Assembly: GCA_018806985.1 (NCBI GenBank)
Contig: JADANN010000417.1
Span: 744,001 to 808,000 of the forward strand
DNA: 64,000 nucleotides
Direction: 5' to 3'
Origin: Angiostrongylus vasorum
Lineage: Eukaryota; Nematoda; Chromadorea; Rhabditida; Metastrongylidae
The notes beneath the pieces are model-generated. The model worked only from the letters and a program-made list of their open reading frames with translations. It made no database searches and was not told where the DNA came from. Both the position numbers and the translations under genes were made by a program. Numbering within the stretch: the stretch's first letter is position 1; each line of letters opens with the position of its first letter. This document shows, in pieces, positions 21,790 through 32,859 of this stretch.

Positions 21790-22185
21790 TCACGTTAAAA
21801 TGATGTTGTGTGAGACCTGGCATGATAATGAGGCATTCATCCCTGCAGTTCATTTTTTGGATTAAAGGGATTTGTCCGTGAATTCCTTGTGGGTTTTATG
21901 CGCCGAAGTTCCAGATTCCTTTGCGATGATGGTAACTTTTTTCTTTTACAAGTTCTTCTCTTTGTATGTTTGTGTACTACGTCCCGCTTGTCGAATACTT
22001 TGTTCAGCTCTACGATTACCGTCTGGGTGTCTTTTTATAAGAACACGTGGTTTATACAGACAACCCGCTTCGCCATTGTATCCTTCCCCACACACTTGCA
22101 AGAAATCAGGTACATCGTACCCAAAACCATGCAATCATCGTCTCTACCTTTAATCTGAACCATTGAATTTGGCGTTGTTCATAGC
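21790..22185 (-). mobile_element. Penelope-like remnant, GIY-YIG part
   Basis: Minus-strand frames give a degenerate endonuclease start (YDVPDFLQVCGEGYNGEAG, compared with YLISC..CGDEYIGETG in better copies). IKRHPDGNRRAEQS follows and, further on, VTIIAKESGTSAHKT, which matches the region after the GIY-YIG domain in the other copies. Key residues are changed and frames are broken. Confidence 0.7.
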
Positions 22186-22489
22186 CCTATGACGCGTGCT
22201 TACGAACTAGCCGACAACGTCTAGTGTTCGATTGCACTTCAATCAGTGGTATCGATTTTTCTAGACTGTCTCTTTTCAATCCCCGCTTGGTAGTTATATG
22301 TATTTCAGCATATGTATAGCTGACGCGAGTTAGGTATCAGTCAATGCTTCTGTCGTTATTCTCTGGCCAATGCTTCGGCGACTTTTCCTTCTTCAAAGCC
22401 TCGACGTATTTTTTTCGCAACAATATTTTGGTGAACTATCCATAGTACTAATAAATATCTAATATATAGATGAACGTTATTCAGAAGCG

Positions 22490-23225
22490 TTCGGAAAGTG
22501 GCTACGTAACTAAATGGTATCAAAAATGGTATCGTAAGCCAAGCAGTAAAAAGTATACTGGTGCACTATCTGTTCTCTCATCCTTCAGCAGCTTTTAAAA
22601 GCTATCATCAAAAGCACCATCGATCGGCTAGAAATGTGTGTATAGGAGAAGAGGAAAGAAAGGGGTCTCTAAATTTGGCACGAAAAAATAGCAATTTCCA
22701 ATGGCTACGAGGAAAATGCCTCTCGGGTCGGACCAAAAGGTAGAGTTAAATCTCAAAATAATGTTTCAAACCTAAATAAGATTCCTTTCATTCTAATCTT
22801 CATATTAAACGAATTAAGTTGCGCGATTAAGAGGTGCCTTAGAAGAAATGTTCTAGAAAGTTATGTGACGGCTAGTGACCTCTCTCCACCCAATACCATG
22901 AGCGTTTGTGCAGTTCAGAAAATTGTATGATAAGTCCTAACGGGAGAGACGGGGATTGCACGGTTTGAGGTGCAATATACTTGATCTCAAGGCATGTGAT
23001 GAAGAATACGTGGAGGAATGGGGTAGGCGACTTTGTGTCCGCATAACAGAATATCTAGATGGGAAAGTTAAGATTCGTCAAAGCACTCCTCTGGGTACAC
23101 ATAGGGCGCAAAAGCACAATGGCCATGACTTTGCAGTGAGCGTCAGGATCTTAGCGAAGGAGAGCAAAAACGGCAACGAGCAAAAAATACTAGAGCGTTT
23201 TGGACAAATTTGCTGAACCACCGTT
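22490..23225 (+). mobile_element. Penelope-like remnant, RT C-terminus to GIY-YIG
   Basis: Reading frames contain YRKPSSKKYTG and SHPSAAFKSYHQK, the thumb-side part of a PLE reverse transcriptase. GEEERKGSLNLAR follows and then an endonuclease fragment with DEEYVEEWGRRLCVRITEYL and QSTPLGTHRAQKHNG. In that motif the expected GETGR is EEWGR, so the catalytic region is decayed. A degenerate reversed ribozyme-like block lies just upstream at about 22,365-22,400. Confidence 0.75.
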
Positions 23226-23279
23226 TTGTAAAGTGTGGGACCATCCATATGTTGTTCATGGGGGACGATCAGTGATAGC

Positions 23280-23830
23280 ATCACAGTTCAGGAAATTCTG
23301 AGAACAGAGGTCAGCTCAAATGTGATCGTGAGACATTCGTCTTTTTCGGGTCATTTTTTGAATTCTGAAAAATTTGCCCAAAATGATTTAAGAGTCGTGT
23401 GAAGTGATGAATTTCATTCATGCGTCAAGATCGTGACAGTCACATCATGATCATCACAGTTGCGGGCGGCTGACGACTGCAACAGAATTTTCAAGAGCAC
23501 TTTTTCTCAGACACCTCTTAATGGCGTAACTCATTCCCTTTAATATATGGGGTAGCTTGAAAAGCTCTTAGGTATGAAGCATTGTTTTGGGGCATAACGC
23601 ATAACCCTATGTTTTGATCTTACCGGAGTGGCTGATGCTTCCTAGCTTTGGAAAGGGCTAGTTCTAGTGGGAACTTTAGCAGTTCCTTCTTCCTACCTTC
23701 TCTCGTGGAGACATTTTTAGCCGTTTGCTAAGTGTTTTTAATAAGTGTTTTTTTTCATGTATGAAAGACGAGAGGAGGGGGTGGCGCACCGGTATATTTT
23801 TACTGCTTGGTTTTAGATGCCATTTTATTA
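23280..23830 (-). mobile_element. Penelope-like remnant, inverted relative to its neighbour
   Basis: On the minus strand, from high to low coordinates, KPSSKNIPVRHPLL (RT thumb region), a linker with AIKRCLRKSALENSV and then VTILTHE with a following FWAN block correspond to the RT end and the region after GIY-YIG. The endonuclease core itself is deleted. It sits tail-to-tail with the copy ending at 23,225. Confidence 0.65.
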
Positions 23831-23904
23831 AGCAGCCATTTTCGAAGCGCTTCTGAATGGCGTTCGTTTATATACTTGGATACTTGGAAACCTGGACGGC
23901 AAGT

Positions 23905-24262
23905 GCTCACTGTTGTGCAGACTCCAACATCTTCTCCACTTTTCTGAGTTTTGCTGGTGTAGTCACTGTGTTTTCTTGGAGTCCTGAGGTCAGCGTGTTC
24001 AAAGTCTGGCCCAGTTCGTCACCACCACAAGAAGCTGCTGTTGTCCTGGATCAGAGGGATGATTTGCCACGATGCGACTAGTTTGATGCCACGACGTTGT
24101 TGAATCGCGGTAGTGGTTCAGTCTTAGATGCGTTTTCTGATGGAAACGCTAGACTCCTTCTCAACTTGGGCCCTGTTGGGGATGAATCACCCATTGTACA
24201 TTGCAGCTCGACTCCCAGAAACACCTCCCAGCCGTGATGAGGCGGTAAGCCACTGGGAGGGT
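23905..24262 (-). repeat. Unclassified interspersed repeat R1, copy 2
   Basis: The minus strand matches the family start (TTACCGCCTCATCACGGCTGG), the GAATCATCC region and the block before the tail, though the tandem tail is lost. It lies between a PLE remnant and a ribozyme-like motif. Confidence 0.7.
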
Positions 24263-24337
24263 TCATTTATGTATAAGATATTTATTAGTATTATAAATAT
24301 CCTGGTCATATGGATATCGTTGCATAAATTATATTCA

Positions 24338-24372
24338 GGCTCTGAAGAAGGTGAAGTCGCCGAAATGCAGCC
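24338..24372 (+). ncRNA. Hammerhead ribozyme motif, 3' side damaged
   Basis: GGCT-CTGAAGA-A-GGTG-AAGT-CGCC-GAAA-TGC-AGCC. The core 5' half and stem II (with a G-U pair) are intact, but CGTC is reduced to TGC, removing the cleavage triplet. Confidence 0.55.
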
Positions 24373-24966
24373 TTCAAATCACGACAACAACTACGACTGA
24401 TACCAACCTCGCGTCAGCTAAACAAGGGCAGTTTTTAGCAATGTATATAGCATGCATCGATAATTTACGGCCAGTTTTATAGAAATTAGGTTTTTTCGAG
24501 TTAGATTTACTTCGTAGGAGATCAAAGGCAGGTTGTATGGGACTCTGTGTCCAATTGTTTTTGTCGTTTGAGGGATTGGTTTTGCTTTTAAACCTATCCC
24601 GAGGATCATCTGCTTCGCACCCTTTGAACATTGCTGTTCGCCTCTGCATAGCTGAGCGTTTCTACCGTTTGTTCCCTTCCTTGCCCATGTTGATTGAAAA
24701 CATGTTTCTTACAAGGATGTGCATATACCCCTCTGCTTGGGAAAGGTGAGAAGAGATGTAATCGGCAAGCATGCTTCATTTTTTTTTGCTTCGCTGTCGA
24801 CCATACTTGGTGAGGGAGTCGTTTTTGGATGAGTTAGCTTGAACGATCAAGAACGCAAGCCGGTTGCTTTCCAATTTTGTTCGAGTAAATCTTATATACC
24901 CTGGTTGTGCGCCCAACGACCCAACGCATTTTTCCACATACTGGTATGCCATGGAGATGACAATAA

Positions 24967-25116
24967 GCGATAAAAGAATAAAGTCTTTGGCGCTGATCAA
25001 TTCTTGAGGGATGCGCCATTTATTCCACTTCATTAAACATCGTTGGAGGTGATAGAATGCATATGTATCCTTTACAATGACTCGCAGTGTCCTATCGATA
25101 AACGTCGCTATGCGCG
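24967..25116 (-). mobile_element. SINE-1 partial copy
   Basis: Only the 3' half of the SINE-1 consensus is present: GAGTCATTGTAAAGGATAC, then TTGATCAGCGCCAAAGAC, on the minus strand. It sits inside duplicate copy 1. Confidence 0.7.
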
Positions 25117-25279
25117 ACAATTCTCCAATAAAAATTATCTGTGTCCGGAAATTATTGTTGGACGGTAAGCAATGAAAGTGCCGGAGCCAAAATTGGCTCA
25201 CTTCTTTTCAAGTGTAAAAGTCTAATCGGAGTCGTTAGTAACTCAGTGAGATCGATACAGGGGTTTGCAAGATGACCAC

Positions 25280-25534
25280 TGCGATAAAGTCTTCGGCGTT
25301 GATTTATCCCCTGAGGAATGCGCCATTTACTCGACTTCATTAAACATCATTCGAGGTAATTGAATGCATATCTATCCTTTACAATGACTCGCCGTGCCCC
25401 TACCGATGTGTCGAACCAATGATGCACAACAATTTGCCGACCCCGGAGAGATGGAAGCATTGGTGGGCCTTGGGCGCAAGGATCAATCTCATGTGCATTG
25501 CAGGACTCCTCCGACCACTGCGGTGCACGCGCGT
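25280..25534 (-). mobile_element. SINE-1 copy, near full length
   Basis: On the minus strand the order is CGCGCGTGCACCGCAGTGG (head), GATTGATCCTTGCGCCC (B-box side), CATCTCTCCGGGGTCGGC, then GGCGAGTCATTGTAAAGG and CAACGCCGAAGAC. The paralogous segment at about 45.4 kb lacks it. Confidence 0.8.
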
Positions 25535-26479
25535 TTTCTACAGCAGTGAGTGAATCTACAGCAGATTAGTGAGCGCTAATCGAATGTCGCTTCTTCTATT
25601 TTAGACTCGAAAGCAATGGAAATGGATAGTGCTAGTCGCTGCCTTATTTTCAGTCTTCTCCTTATGCGTAAGATTAAGCAGTTTAGGCTCTCATTGAAGA
25701 GAGTTGTGAGCTGCTCAACCAGCAATCCGTATATGTTCATTGCTCCTTCAAGTTGTACAAGGAGTTAGAGAACGGTTGCATTTCTGTGTTTTTCGGTGCT
25801 TTAGCTCATAAAGAGGTAACGTCGAAAGTCTCCACGACGTAGGCATTGTTACGATACATCTTGCTTCAGACGATCGAACATTTGGATGTTCGCAGGGTGG
25901 TCTGGAATATTGTTAAACAACTGGATGAGTAGAAGGGTTTAAAACCGCGTTGTTCTTACTGTTGGCCCGTGTACACAGCTGATCATGGGTCTAACTGGAA
26001 TAGTTATGGCTCGGTAGACAAAAGGTCATCAGTATGTATTAACTCATTTGTTCTAATAAGTAAGCGCGAAACGAATCATGCTGTTAATTCGATTTTAATG
26101 GATAAATAACCGATAGTTTTAACGTGCCGCGCCTGCCACTTTGACCCATTGGAGATGATACCCAGGTTTTCAAGTACCTATGTAGGTAAGTATAAGTATG
26201 TATATAAATATTTATATGTAGGAAATCCTTTCCTTCACATGGCCATCTTCCGTCTTCAACAACAACGAGCGATGCAGCTGATGAGTACGAATTAGATGGT
26301 TTTTAATATCAGTTGAGGAAGTTATCCGTAATAATAAAGCCTACCATAATTTTTTTGTCGAAGACTACAACTCTGGAATAGGAAAGGCCAAGAGAACGAA
26401 TACGGGAATGGAAGAATTGGAAAGGGAGGAAGAAATGAAAATGGAAGCCGTCTTGCACGACATTTGTTTGCCGCTCCCC

Positions 26480-28440
26480 TCTACCTCGCAAACTCGATTT
26501 TCCAGAAGAAGGAAGGTCCCAGCCGAACACGAGAGCCTCCAAACAGCACGATTCATGCGAGGATTGCCATGTTTTGAATAACAGAAGATGGTGCCTACTC
26601 CATAGATCAGTAGTCCCATCATTCGGCTCTCAGTCTGACCACCGTCTTCTTCGCGCAAAGGTATGATTTTGCGACAAGCTTGTAAAGAATTTTTGATGCC
26701 GGCACCGAAGAAAGAATTTAGCTATACAGGAACAGAATATTCTAAACAAAATCTTATGTAAACGTGACGAGCAGACTGTAGACGACCCGACCAAAGACAA
26801 CGAGCCCCTTTTGGAAAGACCTGTGCTGAATTTTTCCTCAAACAAGATCGCATTTCCATTACCGCTAAGGAGCTGCCTAAGGGAGAGAACGGAATTGAAG
26901 ATTGACTCTGCGGCGACAAGCTTAACTTGGCTAGTAATGACTGCCAGTCGCAGAAGGGTTTCGCAGGGAAGACTTATGTCGATACACCGTTCGAAGTAGC
27001 ACAAAAAAGAACTGCAATAGAAACATGCCGTCAGGATAAGTGCGAGGACAAGGTTCTACGGTCAACTCTGAAGAAGGAAGATGGAATCACTAAAAATTTC
27101 TCGCTATGATATAGAATCAATGAAGGAAAAGTTCTGCATGCACTCACTTTTTTCTTTCCATAAATCCAGTCCCAGATCCTATTAACTCGTTGGAAAAAAA
27201 AACCATTTCTCTTTCCTCTGAGGTTCGAGCTGCCATAGGAAGCAGAAAAAAGAGCAACACTTTTTAAGAGCAACACTTTCTGGACGCGATAATATTACGG
27301 CCGAGATTCTTAGAGTTGGAAGCCACAAATTATATTTGCTTTTCGCAAGCCATATGACATCCTAGCTTCAAAAAGGAAAAAACGCAGGTCAGTGGAGGAC
27401 GTCGCACGCCGTTATACGGCCCAAAAAAGGTGACCGAAGGGATCATCGTAGCTAGAGTCCAGTATGCTTTTTGAGTGCTCTCTACAAACTCTTCCCGAAG
27501 ATTGTCATGTCTCGTATGACACAGGCACTGGAAACGGCGCAACCACTTGAGCATACAAGGTTCTACTGGGATTTTCTTCCATGGACCACATCCAAATGGT
27601 CTCCGAGGTGAAAGAAGTTTGCCGGAAATGCCACCTGCCCCTGGTCCACCTGTGAACTATGAAAAAGCGTTTGACAGCGTCGAAACTAGTTCGGTCCCTA
27701 TCAGTACTCGCCGGCCAAGGAGTGGACGCGTCATACATAAGAACCCTACCCCACTGTTATCGGAACTGCACCATGAAAGCACAGCTTTTTCCATCGACCT
27801 TTTAGCATACGCATAAAAGGTTCGACAAAAATAACACCATATCGCAAAAGCTGTTTAGTTCTGCTCTGCAGTGGGTAAAGAACTCCCTCGACTGGGACGA
27901 GAAAGCATACATATTGATGGTGGAAAATTCCTACCAAGTCTTCGTTTCGCTGACGATATCGTAATCTTCTCAAGAAGTACCACGTAAACAGAGATGATGA
28001 TCAGCGATACCAACGAAGAGGGAAAAACGATCGCACTACGCATTAATAGAAGAAAACTCAGTTCATAAAAAAAATGGTGCAAAGCGAACAAAATGGTAAA
28101 AAAGGCGAACAGATAAAAGAGGAAGGTTCTCTGACTGCACAGACCACCACATACGTGTACCTTGGGAGTTCGATAAACACGTAAAGCAACACGAAGATGA
28201 GATTAGACAAAAGAAAGAGAGCAGTCTGGACCGCATTCTGGCCTTTCAAAGAACACGCCGATCAACTAAAGGACTGAAAATCTGCGCTCATCTTTTCAGT
28301 TCGACAATCCTCCCAGCACGCCGTTTTGCAGCAGGGAGGTGGGACGATTCTTCGCCCACACCAAGTACACCGCGCACTACTCACGGAGCGCTTGAACGAT
28401 GTCTTCCAAAATATAACCGGCACTCTCAATATCTAGGCTG
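26480..28440 (+). mobile_element. RTE-type LINE, long degenerate copy (endonuclease end to RT C-terminus)
   Basis: Frames shift repeatedly but the order of domains is that of an RTE polyprotein. The end of the AP-type endonuclease is at about 26,490-26,660 (WCLLHRSVVPSF, then SDHRLLRAKV). A linker follows, and the RT starts near 27,640 with NYEKAFDSVE. The catalytic block, about 27,930-27,965, reads SLRFADDIVIFS. A conserved TYVYLGSSINT comes next, and THGALERCLPKYNR near the 3' end. More than ten stops and frameshifts make it a fossil. It is truncated before the RTE 3' end and followed by an (AT)n tract and a SINE-1. Confidence 0.85.
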
Positions 28441-28565
28441 AATGCAAAGCTATCATCTTCGAAATATGTCACATCTTTGAGATCCAGGAGAATATACATC
28501 GACAGCGAAACATAGTATCGAAGTGAACAAGTATACATGTGAATGTATATGTGTACATACGTGCA

Positions 28566-28568
<3 letters not shown>

Positions 28569-28606
<38 letters not shown>
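28569..28606. repeat. (AT)19 microsatellite
   Basis: A perfect AT dinucleotide run of 38 bp directly upstream of a SINE-1 copy. Confidence 0.95.
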
Positions 28607-28609
<3 letters not shown>

Positions 28610-28613
28610 CAGC

Positions 28614-28892
28614 TAAAGAGCGCGTGTGGCGCAGTGGTCGGAGGCGTTCTGCGACACACACAAGGGAGCGATCCCACGCCCATGGCTCACCAAGCCTTCC
28701 ATTCCTCCGGGGTCGGCAAATTGATACCAGGCTTGTCTGGGAGGATAGCAGCAATGGCTCGATACATCGGTATGCCATCGCGAGTCATTGTATAGGCAAG
28801 ATATGCACTCAATCACCTCCGAACGATAGCTTGATGAAGTCGGATGTATGACGTATCACTCAGGATTGATCAACGCCGAAAGCTTTATTAGA
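28614..28892 (+). mobile_element. SINE-1 copy, full length
   Basis: The sequence reads GAGCGCGTGTGGCGCAGTGG (tRNA-like 5' end and A-box side), then GGAGCGATCCCACGCCCATG (B-box side) and CATTCCTCCGGGGTCGGC. It continues with AGGCTTGTCTGGGAGG, CGCGAGTCATTGTA and GATTGATCAACGCCGAAAGC. This copy is among the best preserved and defines the family length of about 280 bp. Confidence 0.85.
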
Positions 28893-29049
28893 GCTCTTTT
28901 TTATATAATATTCTATAATAACATATATAATATTGCTATTTTATATATAATATGATAAAATGATATTAAATAGTAAACAATATTAAAATATAAAAACGGA
29001 TTTAACTTATTGGTTGCGTGGAAGCTTTTAAAAGCGCTGCTTTTTTTTA
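28893..29049. other. AT-rich spacer
   Basis: Very AT-rich low-complexity DNA (TATATAATAT-type) between the SINE-1 and a PLE remnant. No gene is seen. Confidence 0.6.
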
Positions 29050-30700
29050 TTGATATGCGATTTTATAAGGTCTAATGCCAAAATAACCTTACAACGAAAA
29101 TTCGAAAATCCTTTGAGTAATTCACATGTCTCAGCTTCAAGAAAATTCTACCGCGAACAAATTCTTCACGCTTCTGATAATAGTCAAAATAGGGTTGATA
29201 ATGCACCAAGAAAATCTAGGGTCACCGTGATTGGGGGGCATAACAATACCTGAGAGTGCGCGTTCGCTATTAAAATATGGCCCAAGCTTTGCACCATCAC
29301 AGCCCATTTCTAAAACGACCCTGCGTTGCATATCATGTAACTTTTATGTGCTTCAAGATCGACTCCGTTATCAGGCTAAACATGAAACATCAAATAGAGA
29401 TAAAAATTAAGAGGCGGCATCACTACCACCATCTCCTTTCCCCTAAGACGTTTTATAGACAGCAGGACCCTAACGATGGAGTTGACATAAAATTCATGTT
29501 CTCGGACGGCGTTCTCAAGACCCTTAATCATTACCGCGATAGAAAGTGTATCTCTAACTTTACAGCCGCTCAAAAAATGTGGCATGCGAGAAAATAGAGA
29601 ATTAGTAAACTCAAAAACAATAAGGTTGTCTGTTAGTGATAAGGAGGGAGAGTTCGTAGTTATTCCTCTCCAGCTGGATGTTGAGATAACAGAGGAACAT
29701 CTTAGTGATGCTACCCTCTATCGCCCATCCTCTGAAAAGGAATATAAAAGTCAATACCGAAAGCTAAACAGTCAATGGGTTAGTGTGGCAAAGGCTGCAG
29801 GCTTAAAAGCATCGGTTATTTCGCACTTTAAAATCGATAAATCAACACGTCCCGTCCTATACCTACTTATTTGAACCCATGAGTTGGTATCGGAAGAATC
29901 CCACGACCTGGCTCGGCAAATAGCCATCTCCTATGGCTACGAAATAGTAACCCCACGAGATAAGTTTAGAAGGAGAGCAACGCGCCCAAGCGAAACAGTT
30001 GGCCAAAAGAAAGTCCCGTTTATGTTGCTCTTTATTAGCGATGAAGTAAGCGTAGCTATTAAACGATGCTTAAGAAGGACAGGTCTAGAGGGATCGGTAG
30101 CGATGGTTGAAATACCACCGGCTACCCCTACGTTATCAGTTAGTTCGAGCGCCTGTATGATCGTCAGTGTGAAACAACAAATTGCGTAATTTGTCCTCAC
30201 GGCAGGGACTGTGATTGCATGAGTAAAGGTACGATATACCTGATCTCTTGTAATAATTGCGGAGATGAATATATTGGCGAAACGGGCAGGCCTTTGTGTA
30301 TCCGTATAAAAGAACACCTAGATGGCAAACGAAAACTAAGACAAAGTACCCCACTAGGCACGCATAGGATACAAAAGCACAGCGGGGACGATTTTGAAGT
30401 AAAAGTCAATATCCTTGCGCAGGAGACTAGAACACCAGCGCGAAAACTTCTTGAGGCTTTTTGGATAAATGCCAAAAACCCTACAATGAATAGCAGGGAT
30501 GAATGGCCAGAGGTCATACACGACCTGACCCGTTGTGTTCGCATCAATTTCTGATGTGGGATGGTGCAGTCATCAACCATATGCGACTATAATCAGCTGC
30601 TCTAATCTTCCTCATTGAAAGTCACGTAAAAGGCGGCTCTGAAGAAGGCGATTCTGCCGAAACGTCAGCTACTGTTGTATTGCATTGTGTTTTTCTATGG
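29050..30700 (+). mobile_element. Penelope-like retroelement with N-terminal domain, RT deleted, GIY-YIG kept
   Basis: This is the most complete PLE here. The N-terminal part reads KYGPSFAPSQPI near 29,280, then MRENRELVNSK and RLSVSDKEGEFVV at about 29,584-29,680. The polymerase catalytic region is missing: sequence jumps near 29,875 to the thumb/linker side (ARQIAISYGYE, then FISDEVSVAIKRCL). A Cys cluster and a GIY-YIG endonuclease follow at 30,219-30,554: GTIYLISCNNCGDEYIGET, GRPLCIRIKEHLDGK, then a conserved FWINAKNP. The endonuclease frame is open for 111 codons to a TGA at 30,552-30,554. A ribozyme motif at 30,635-30,670 marks the 3' terminal region. Confidence 0.85.
30635..30670 (+). 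ncRNA. Hammerhead ribozyme motif, intact core
   Basis: GGCT-CTGAAGA-A-GGCG-ATTC-TGCC-GAAA-CGTC-AGCT. Stem II keeps pairing through a G-U pair although loop and 3' strand differ from the 19.4 kb copy. It lies 80 nt after the endonuclease stop codon, so its place in the element is clear. Confidence 0.75.
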
Positions 30701-30899
30701 CAGTAAATGCATGCTGTTTAACAACCTGGCGATTGCTGAACGAGAAAACGACGCATGAATATTCTGGACTATAAGTTAATGTTTCCTTCTCTGGAACCCA
30801 TGGATTTGTCAATATAAAGTTTATTAAACAGTGGCCAACGTTTCGTCGGCGTCGCCTCATCTGAATGTTTGAATTTCGCATTCCGCCTAAATCTTGTAT

Positions 30900-31870
30900 A
30901 TACCCGCTACCTTTCAGAAATATTCATTGAGCACCCTAGAAAGACGCGTGATGCCGTTGTTTCGTCCAAATTATTCTTTTTTCATGAATAGGGTTTTCCT
31001 CTAATTTATGTCCAGTCTTATGCTTTTTTCCGCAACCTTTAGATCACTGAGCGTCGTCTCTACTTCATTGCTACTCCTCGAGAAGATGATAATTTTGTCA
31101 GCAAACAGGAAATTTGACAAAAACGTTTCATCAATGGGCACACTATTGTCGTCCTAGTCGACTGACTTCACTATCTAACAAAATACGTTAATAAACAGCT
31201 TTAGCCATATAGTACTGTCTTGATGAACTGAACTGGTGAACTCCTTCATGGGAATGGAATTATCGATGGAGACTCTGTAATTCCACAGTGCATTTAGAAA
31301 GCAGTCAGCTAGAGTTTTTATATAGAAAAACCCTACTCTTTGATCTGTAAGCACCGATAGACTCGATTCCATTTTGATGTGGTCAAATGCTGTGTCGTAA
31401 TCCACAGTGGTTGGAACAAGGGGCGCCGGTCTTGTTTACACAGTTCTCTGGTCCAAAGTGCGATCTGGATGTGGTCCTAGAGGGAAACTCCCATTTGGAA
31501 TCCTGCTTACCTAAATGGTTATTCCTGATCTAAGGAACTTTATACGAGCAAAAAGATAACGTTCTAAATAAACTTCTGCAGTGCACTCAGGGAAGCAGTC
31601 CGACAGGTGGTTACGACGTTTCTTTTGGCCACCACTCTTTAGAGCGGATGACTACGCGTGAGGTCGTCTGCTGGTCTGAGGTCTTTTCTTTGTGAAAGAT
31701 GATGTAAGTCGGATGAATTATCAGGAATATATGTGGACATAGCTCAAAGAAAGTCATATGTGGTGCTACTTTGCTCTTAAACGTTGCTTCTCTTCGTTTG
31801 CATGATGATATCTCGAGATTAGAAAGAAAGTCCGAGGCGGTTTCTCTTCAGCGTGAGGTTTGACGTAATG
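30900..31870 (-). mobile_element. RTE-type LINE fragment, RT domain
   Basis: The minus strand encodes VDYDTAFDHIKMESSLSVL (the first RT catalytic block, usually VDYEKAFDSVE) and LADCFLNALWNYRVS. FADKIIIFSRSS follows at about 31,090, with the usual FADD changed to FADK. Upstream sequence toward 31,870 continues the domain. The element pairs with 46,690-47,700. At its 3' side (30,830-30,880) lies GCGACGCCGACGAAACGTTGG, a ribozyme-like but degenerate block. Confidence 0.8.
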
Positions 31871-31905
31871 GGAGAGAATAAGGAGAAGAAAATGTTGTTG
31901 TGACA

Positions 31906-32437
31906 GTGTTAACTTTTTATTTACCGCCCATTAAAATTTTTCACGGAAGGTATTACGTGCGATACAACCACTATGATGCTGAGATACTTGCAGAACTCTG
32001 GACCACAGGTGTCTGCTCTGAGGAACTAACGCGCTATTGTCCTTTCCGGGGAGTAACGCGTTCACCACCACACCATGCGGGTCCTTCGTTTCGCCTGTCT
32101 CTCAGCTAGTTCTATCGATCTTTTTGCCATCAGCAATCACCCGTCAACGGGATTGATCTGGGGGAGCACAAATCGGCATTGGCATCAATCCCGTTGACGG
32201 GTGATTGCTGATGGCAAAAAGATCGATAGAACTAGCTGAGAGACAGGCGAAACGAAGGAACCGCATGGTGTGGTGGTGAACGCGTTACTATCCGGAAAGG
32301 ACAATAGCGCGTTCGTTCCCCACCATAGGCACCTGCGGTCCAGAGTTTTGCAAATATCTCAGCTTCGTTGGAGTTATATTTCGCAATATACCCTGCCATC
32401 AAAAAGAGTAGGCAGTAAATAAGTTAAAATTGTGATT
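31906..32437. mobile_element. Foldback/MITE family FB, intact long inverted-repeat copy
   Basis: The left arm (about 31,907-32,160) and right arm (about 32,186-32,432) are reverse complements over about 250 bp around a short spacer (GGGGGAGCACAAATCGG). The ends are TTAACTTTTTATTTACCGCC and GGCAGTAAATAAGTTAA. Inner blocks include CTGAGATACTTGCAGAACTC, CGCCTGTCTCTCAGCTAG and CAGCAATCACCCGTCAACGG. No transposase is encoded. It resembles a non-autonomous DNA transposon, though the superfamily is unclear because no undisputed target-site duplication is seen. Confidence 0.8.
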
Positions 32438-32680
32438 ATAACTATAGCCTCAGCTTAACTGGGTTCAATGCCGATTTGGGCTGCCTAGATCAATCCCGTT
32501 GACGGGTGATTGCTGATGGCAAAAAGATCGATAGACTACCTAACTACCTGAGAGACAGGCGAAACGAAGGACCCGCATGATGTGGTGGTGAACGCGTTAC
32601 TCCACCAGACACCTGCGGTCCCGGAGTTTTGCAAATATCTCAGCATCATTGAAAATAAAGTTAGCTTTTGTCTTCTTGAA
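32438..32680. mobile_element. Foldback family FB, adjacent partial copy
   Basis: It repeats the spacer-to-right-arm part (GATCAATCCCGTTGACGG, GAGAGACAGGCGAAACGAAG, CCGGAGTTTTGCAAATATCTC) immediately after the intact copy. The central sequence CAGCTTAACTGGGTTCAATG matches the 44.5 kb copy. It looks like a nested or tandem insertion. Confidence 0.7.
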
Positions 32681-32859
32681 TGGCGAGATTTCACATATTT
32701 TGGAAATCCTGACAGTTCTTTCACGTGATTCCTCATTTCGTATCCGTGCTCCAAGAAAAGGTCGTGGAATTTTTATGTCGGTCATCTGATACATGAACAC
32801 TTCCTCTTACTAACGAATTTCGCTGGGTATAGCTCTACCGGGGCGTTCCCACGTGTCGA

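Larger units (their letters stand above)
24480..26165. repeat. Segmental duplicate, copy 1 (pairs with 44,940-46,045)
   Basis: Long collinear similarity to 44,940-46,045, for example GGAGATCAAAGGCAGGTTG followed by TGGGACTCT in both. On the minus strand both copies keep a reading frame with NRVPSNLPLISNEVSV-like residues (here HRVPYNLPLISYEVNL). That suggests a decayed coding element I cannot name. Two SINE-1 insertions here are absent from the other copy. Confidence 0.7.

Noticed and set aside
28614..28700. tRNA gene calls at the heads of SINE-1 and SINE-2 copies (also 50.2, 61.9, 62.4 and 63.3 kb)
   Set aside because: A- and B-box-like blocks exist but no cloverleaf with a paired acceptor stem can be drawn, and the same head is always followed by the SINE body.
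28377..28795. Several 67-133-codon frames over the (AT)n tract and SINE at 28.5-28.8 kb
   Set aside because: They are translations of a microsatellite and a SINE and are not conserved in other copies.
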